From Kiritimatiellota bacterium (lineage in GTDB: Bacteria > Verrucomicrobiota > Kiritimatiellia > JAAZAB01), in assembly GCA_008636095.1 (NCBI GenBank), contig VSJD01000105.1, positions 1 through 10,000 of the forward strand: 10,000 bases of DNA, in the 5' to 3' direction. A program made the translations under genes and the position numbers. Shown here in pieces: positions 6,474 through 10,000 of this stretch (its first letter is position 1; every line of letters begins with the position of its first letter). A model generated the notes under the pieces. That model did not search any database, was not told where the DNA came from, and saw nothing but the letters and a program-made list of their open reading frames with translations.

Positions 6474-7236
6474 CGGTCTGGAGGGTAATTACTCCGGTTG
6501 TGCCGATTACTTCCAGGTCATACAACGACTGTGCGCACGCCTGATTAATATCCACCTCGCCAATCAAGCCCTGTTTTGTTTCAATCACGATCTTCACCAC
6601 GTCCTCGGCGTCCCCCAGACTGGCGACCCGTCGCAAATTGCAAAATACGCGCCGCACGTCATATCCGACCAACTGCAGAACCTGGTCCAGCGCATGGGCG
6701 CCATAATTGTTCAACATGCCGCCGCCGTATTTTTGCAGGCTCTGCCAATCGTTGCGGCGCGAAAAGCCAAACAAGCCCCGGCGGACATGATAAACCGTTC
6801 CGATCTTGCCGGTGGCAATTAGACGGCGCACGTGCTGAAAATAGGCGGCAACCCGATGCGGTTGATATACGGTCAATCGCCGATGGCAGGCGCGGGCCGT
6901 CCGCGCAATATATTCGCCGTCACGGACGGTTGCCGCCATGGGTTTTTCCAGCATGACGTGCAGTCCATGGTGTAAGGCGGCGGAGGCCATTGGCCGGTGA
7001 AGATGTGTCGGTGCGGCAATGGCCACGGCCTGCAGGCCGTTCATTTTCAGCAAATGCCTGTAATCCGCGAACGCAGCACACCCGTACTCGTGCTCAGCCT
7101 CTGCGCGCCGGTCGCGCTCCGGGTCCGCCACGCCGATCAATTTAAACTCCGCGTGCTTGGCGAGGGTTGCACAATGAAATTGCCAGCCGATGCGGCCCAG
7201 ACCAATGACGCCAATTTTCAGCTTGGTTTTGCGCAT
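6181..7236 (-). CDS. Gfo/Idh/MocA family NAD(P)-dependent oxidoreductase
   Basis: Cytoplasmic sugar or inositol dehydrogenase-type enzyme of 351 residues, the usual family length. The N-terminal Rossmann fold has GLGRIG (12-17) for the dinucleotide and an acidic residue after the second strand (GVADPE, 35-40). The signature EKPMA (97-101) supplies the Lys that is catalytic in this family. The C-terminal domain has GGGMLNNYGAHALDQ (171-185), corresponding to the GGG.L.D.G.H..D motif, with Asn177 where Asp is common and His181/Asp184 kept. The ATG at 7234-7236 follows AGAAGG at 9 bp. The substrate cannot be read from sequence. It is the last gene of a minus-strand run after the sialidase-like gene and the short remnant, so a role in oxidising a sugar or uronate released from glycans is a reasonable inference. 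Its last 97 codons exist as a second, truncated copy next to clpB. Confidence 0.93.
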   Translation of the reverse strand: MRKTKLKIGVIGLGRIGWQFHCATLAKHAEFKLIGVADPERDRRAEAEHEYGCAAFADYRHLLKMNGLQAVAIAAPTHLHRPMASAALHHGLHVMLEKPMAATVRDGEYIARTARACHRRLTVYQPHRVAAYFQHVRRLIATGKIGTVYHVRRGLFGFSRRNDWQSLQKYGGGMLNNYGAHALDQVLQLVGYDVRRVFCNLRRVASLGDAEDVVKIVIETKQGLIGEVDINQACAQSLYDLEVIGTTGVITLQTGQSNVLHVRRFSKAALKPKRLDRKLASANRQYPSDQIAFKEETIPVNKQFAVDVYRDFARAIRTGTVPFVDPRETLALMRIMAQCRCDAERIRFTPL

Positions 7237-7335
7237 AGTTATTTGCCTTCTTGTTGTTCATGAATTGTGCGTGTCAGAAAAGTCATCGGATTTAGCGTTT
7301 ATCATTTATCAATCGGTTTTGTTTGCATGGCTTGT

Positions 7336-7467
7336 TTAGTTCTTGACGACCTTGTCGACTCCGACGAGGACCGCGCCGGAGGCGGGCGCGAACATGTCCA
7401 GGCGGAGGTCCGCGTCGAAATGCCGGTAGTAATTTACGGGGACACGAAACCTCTGTCGAGCAGACAT
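7336..7467 (-). pseudogene. 43-codon gene remnant with strong ribosome binding site
   Basis: The ATG at 7465-7467 is preceded by AGGAGG with 5 bp spacing, as good as any in the window, yet the frame stops after 43 codons. The N-terminal text (SARQRFRVPVNYYRHFDAD, 2-20) recalls the start of cysteine-hydrolase (isochorismatase-like) or related proteins linked to sugar-use genes, and the end (FAPASGAVLVGVDKVVKN) reads like the C-terminus of a different protein. The most likely explanation is an in-frame internal deletion joining the start of one gene to the end of another. This family guess is from memory of patterns and is weak; a real short peptide cannot be excluded. It lies 82 bp after the sialidase-like gene and 99 bp before the oxidoreductase, on the same strand. 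Confidence 0.45.
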
Positions 7468-7549
7468 GCTAACCTCCTGTAATGATTGTCTGCTTCTCCT
7501 TCTTACGGAATCATTGTTCCCGCATTGCCCTGCTGTCAACTGCCGAACA

Positions 7550-9403
7550 TTATTCCGGCAGGCTGATGGCATAGCGATAGGTCGCGAAATCGTAGCCCAG
7601 CCGCAAGGGGCAATATTCACTGATGGCCAGTTTCATGAACAATAGCCAGCGGCCGGTTCCGCGTTCCTCAACGACCTGCCAGTTCGAAAACCGCACGAAT
7701 TGATGGTGCTCCGGGTGCCGCGTCTCAATCACGGCGATCGTTTTTTTCAGGAGGCACAGCCTCTCCGGGTCCACCTCGGCGATGTGGACCGCGAGGCGCA
7801 TTTCGCACCCCCACCAGTTCGGGACGATGGGATTAAAGAGGACATAGACCTTGCCGGTTTTACTAGACGCGATCGTGCCGGGCCAGCTCGATCCTGAATA
7901 CACAAGGCCGCCCTCCTCATCGGTCAACGGTTCCAGCGCGCTCCATGTTCGCCCATTGTCCGCCGAGACAGAACGGAATTTCACGCCCCACCCCCGCGTA
8001 ATGTCGCTCACCAGGCCGCCGCCTTGCTGGCGCAGAATCGCGAAAACCCGGCCATCCGGAAACTGGCACACCTGCATTTCGCACGCCCCGCCCCCGCTTT
8101 GCCCGGGCGTCACTTCGAGCAGGGGGCCGCGCTGCCAATTGACCCCGCTTAAATCCGCGCGCCAGGTTCCGATCATGACTCCGCTTTTTAACCTCCCATC
8201 CTGGGTACATTCATAAGGCCACAGGAGTTCTCCGTTGCGCAGGACGATGAGGCGGTAATAGTAAGTGCTGCAGTCCAGGATTTCCGGCGCGGTCCAGGTG
8301 CATGCGCCGTCGCGCGAGTATTGCACCATGACCTCATGGCTCATTTTGCCGAAACTGCCTTCCTGGTCGGCATCCGGGCGATCACGCTGCCAGGACCGAA
8401 TCAGGACGTTTTTCGCCGGGTCTAAAAAATAACTGCCCGGGGCTCCCGGATCGGCTTCGCTCGGGTTCGCCACGGGGCACCAATGCCGGCCGCCATCCTC
8501 ACTTTCAGCCACGTAGCGGCTATTTGTCCCTATCTTTGTAACGACCGTCCGCATCACAATACTGGTCGCGCTGACATAGGCCGGGAACCCCATATCGCTG
8601 CACGTCGCCTCGTCGCCATCAAGAACAGGCCCCGTTTTGTGGACGACAATGCCGATGCCGGGATTGCAGCGGATCGTCAGCGGCCGGCAACGGCAGAACG
8701 GCCCGGGTTCAGCCGCATGGCGAACATCCAGTCCAACGGTCTGGATCATGACGGGGCCCTTGAACAGCGGCTTGAAACAGCGTTGGCGTATGGTAAGTTC
8801 GACGCCGTCTTGCGGCGGTGTCCGGCCCGGAAAGTGAACCAATACTTCCCGGCCATCGGCAAGGATGGCAAAAGAGTTGCGCGTAGCCAGAACATCCGCC
8901 TCGCTGGTCAACTGGTTCAACGGTTGGTCGTTCAAATAAAGCTGGCCCAGCGTCTCCGGCAACATTGGTCCGGCGCAGGGCCGCACCGCATCAGGCGCAT
9001 CCATCAAGGTGCTCAGCCGATAGGGGTTATAGGCGCCCTCGTTAAACAACTCCTCCGGCAGCCGGGCGCGATAAACACTCCCGGCCACCGGCCGCCATTC
9101 CGGAGCGAACACATCCGATCCGCGAATCCATACTTTTTTGCCGGGCGCCGCGCGAAAACTGGGCACGCCAAAGTAATCAAATAGCGGGGTTTTTTCAGGC
9201 AGAATAATTTCCTCGCGGTACACGCCGGCGTCGATTACAACACTGTCATGCATCTTCGCCAGGGCCGCCGCTTTGGATATGGTCTTAAACGGCAACGTCT
9301 TTGTACCCGGATTGGCGTCGTTTGCCTTGGGATTTCGCTGGGCGACATGAAAAATCCGCCCCTTGCGTTCACTGCCGTTAGGAACATAAACTAACCTTTG
9401 CAT
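7550..9403 (-). CDS. Chimeric beta-helix N-terminus / sialidase-type (BNR, Asp-box) protein
   Basis: The predicted 617-residue product starts at ATG 9401-9403, preceded by AGGAAGG at 4 bp; an upstream start 30 codons earlier would overlap the promoter and is rejected. Residues 16-235 resemble right-handed beta-helix (DUF1565/pectate-lyase-like) proteins: FHVAQRNPKANDANPGT, LPFKTISKAAALA, VVIDAGVYREEI and, near 223-232, VGLDVRHAAE. Around 240-262 the text changes to that of a six-bladed sialidase-like propeller (GIGIVVHKTGPVLDGDEATC). Three Asp boxes follow: SEDGGRHW (301-308), SRDGACTW (363-370) and SADNGRTW (480-487). No signal peptide is visible at the chosen start, unusual for a glycan-acting propeller. 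The beta-helix part seems cut short, lacking most coils. It may act on a glycan feeding the downstream oxidoreductase, but substrate and activity are not shown; many BNR proteins are not sialidases. It may be the product of a fusion by deletion. Confidence 0.8.
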   Translation of the reverse strand: MQRLVYVPNGSERKGRIFHVAQRNPKANDANPGTKTLPFKTISKAAALAKMHDSVVIDAGVYREEIILPEKTPLFDYFGVPSFRAAPGKKVWIRGSDVFAPEWRPVAGSVYRARLPEELFNEGAYNPYRLSTLMDAPDAVRPCAGPMLPETLGQLYLNDQPLNQLTSEADVLATRNSFAILADGREVLVHFPGRTPPQDGVELTIRQRCFKPLFKGPVMIQTVGLDVRHAAEPGPFCRCRPLTIRCNPGIGIVVHKTGPVLDGDEATCSDMGFPAYVSATSIVMRTVVTKIGTNSRYVAESEDGGRHWCPVANPSEADPGAPGSYFLDPAKNVLIRSWQRDRPDADQEGSFGKMSHEVMVQYSRDGACTWTAPEILDCSTYYYRLIVLRNGELLWPYECTQDGRLKSGVMIGTWRADLSGVNWQRGPLLEVTPGQSGGGACEMQVCQFPDGRVFAILRQQGGGLVSDITRGWGVKFRSVSADNGRTWSALEPLTDEEGGLVYSGSSWPGTIASSKTGKVYVLFNPIVPNWWGCEMRLAVHIAEVDPERLCLLKKTIAVIETRHPEHHQFVRFSNWQVVEERGTGRWLLFMKLAISEYCPLRLGYDFATYRYAISLPE

Positions 9404-9455
9404 ATCACCTTCCTGTGACAACCTAACGTACTGACGTATGCGTTCAGGGAGATGG

Positions 9456-9484
9456 TGTATGAAATCGGAACGGATGCAAGTCAA
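9456..9484 (-). promoter_or_regulatory. Candidate sigma-70 promoter for the sialidase-like operon
   Basis: On the minus strand TTGACT (9484-9479) and CATACA (9461-9456) are separated by exactly 17 bp. The -35 is close to consensus and the -10 is poor (3 of 6), which fits a promoter that needs an activator. It lies 52 bp upstream of the ATG of the sialidase-like gene. Confidence 0.5.
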
Positions 9485-9487
9485 AAA

Positions 9488-9512
9488 CGACATATTTTGG
9501 GCGACATATTTT
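9488..9512 (-). promoter_or_regulatory. Direct-repeat operator candidate (two CGACATATTTT units)
   Basis: The 11-bp sequence CGACATATTTT occurs at 9488-9498 and 9502-9512, 14 bp apart start to start. The near edge is 3 bp upstream of the candidate -35 box. Paired direct repeats abutting a promoter with a weak -10 are typical of class II activation by AraC-type regulators; the regulator is not in this window, so its family is inference. Confidence 0.5.
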
Positions 9513-9531
9513 TGCAGTCACGGTTTTGCGG

Positions 9532-9553
9532 ATGGCATGGATAAGCATGCCGT
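9532..9553. other. Hairpin after panB, possible terminator
   Basis: GGCATG (9534-9539) and CATGCC (9546-9551) form a perfect 6-bp stem around GATAAG, extendable by an A-T and a G-T pair. It is 43 bp after the panB stop on the minus strand and upstream of the next promoter. No T-run follows on the minus strand, so it is not a standard intrinsic terminator. Confidence 0.3.
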
Positions 9554-9596
9554 TGCCGTTTGCCTGTACGTGCCACTATGGCGGACAGGGCCACCA

Positions 9597-10000
9597 CTAA
9601 TAACAGTGTTCTGTCCCGGGGAAGGTTCCCTTTTCGACATCGGCCTTGTAGGCTTCGAAGGCCTTTTTCATTTCGGCGCCGAGGTTGGCATAGCGTTTGA
9701 CAAATTTCGGAGTGAAATCGCTGAAGAGCCCGAGCAGGTCGTGCGTGACGAGAATCTGGCCGTCGCAATGGGGGCCGGCGCCGATGCCGATGGTCGGCGT
9801 CGGAATGGTCCTGGTAATTTCTTCGCCGAGGGCCGGCGGCATGCATTCGAGGACCATGGCAAATACGCCGGCCTCGGCCAGCGCCTGGGCATCGTGCAAG
9901 AGGGTTTGAGCTTCGGCCGGTTTTTTCCCCTGGACTTTATAGCCGCCCATGGCATGAATACTTTGCGGCGTGAGCCCGATGTGGCCTAACACCGGGATGC
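9597..10000 (-). CDS. panB: 3-methyl-2-oxobutanoate hydroxymethyltransferase (ketopantoate hydroxymethyltransferase), C-terminal half
   Basis: First committed enzyme of pantothenate (vitamin B5, coenzyme A precursor) synthesis: it transfers a hydroxymethyl group from 5,10-methylenetetrahydrofolate to alpha-ketoisovalerate. The gene enters from the right edge; only the last 133 codons, about half of the usual 260-odd, are present, ending in TAG (9599-9597). Visible family motifs in order are PVLGHIGLTPQ, GGYKVQGK, the active-site segment VLECMPP (its Glu corresponds to the catalytic Glu181 of E. coli PanB), PTIGIGAG, CDGQILVTHDLLG, PKFVKRYAN and the C-terminal FPGTEH. Nothing looks damaged. 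The downstream gene is unrelated and 193 bp away with its own promoter, so panB appears to be the last gene of its unit. Confidence 0.97.
   Translation of the reverse strand, partial: IPVLGHIGLTPQSIHAMGGYKVQGKKPAEAQTLLHDAQALAEAGVFAMVLECMPPALGEEITRTIPTPTIGIGAGPHCDGQILVTHDLLGLFSDFTPKFVKRYANLGAEMKKAFEAYKADVEKGTFPGTEHCY

Noticed and set aside
8483..9184. 233-codon plus-strand frame antisense to the sialidase-like gene
   Set aside because: The minus-strand frame shows domain motifs and three Asp boxes; the plus-strand frame shows none.
9404..9493. 30-codon N-terminal extension of the sialidase-like protein
   Set aside because: It would cover the candidate promoter and has no ribosome binding site, whereas the ATG at 9403 has a strong one.
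9438..9989. 183-codon plus-strand frame antisense to panB
   Set aside because: panB motifs are unmistakable on the minus strand; this frame also crosses the promoter region.

Overview
The window looks like part of a chromosome from a moderately GC-rich Gram-negative bacterium, most likely of the PVC superphylum (Lentisphaerota or Kiritimatiellota type). That placement is an inference. It rests on a RAYT-type transposase with its own repeats, a sialidase/beta-helix gene next to a Gfo/Idh/MocA oxidoreductase, a lipobox lipoprotein, and paired direct repeats upstream of a carbohydrate-type gene. Nothing here identifies a species.

Layout. Bases 124-2814 (+) hold a complete clpB disaggregase gene with a short leader (1-123). 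Converging on it is a 311-bp segment (2844-3154) that duplicates the 3' end of the Gfo/Idh/MocA gene found intact at 6181-7236 (-); the two copies differ at only 11 positions and have no gaps. The truncated copy stops exactly where the left repeat array of a REP-associated tyrosine transposase (RAYT, 3278-4315, +) begins. The RAYT is bracketed by mirror-image repeat arrays (3154-3232 and 4324-4412). To its right lie an AT-rich orphan reading-frame fragment (4413-4761), then a two-gene unit on the minus strand: a small membrane protein (5417-5722) followed 27 bp later by a lipoprotein (4916-5389). A 458-bp gap without a convincing gene leads to the second copy of the 311-bp repeat.

The right part (7336-10000) is read on the minus strand: the 3' half of panB (9597-10000, running off the window), a 193-bp intergenic region with a good promoter and a paired 11-bp repeat, a chimeric gene joining a beta-helix-type N-terminus to a sialidase-type C-terminus (7550-9403), a 43-codon gene remnant with a strong ribosome binding site (7336-7467), and the Gfo/Idh/MocA oxidoreductase (6181-7236). 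The last three probably form one transcript for sugar or uronic acid use, in which at least one gene has been eroded.

The most notable points are the 3.3-kb segment between two direct repeats, which could loop out by homologous recombination and leave clpB facing the intact oxidoreductase gene; the mostly synonymous differences between the repeats, which argue against decay of a simple recent duplication; the symmetric RAYT arrays; and the chimeric sialidase-like gene with its operator-like repeats. No CRISPR array, rRNA, tRNA or clear defence system was seen.
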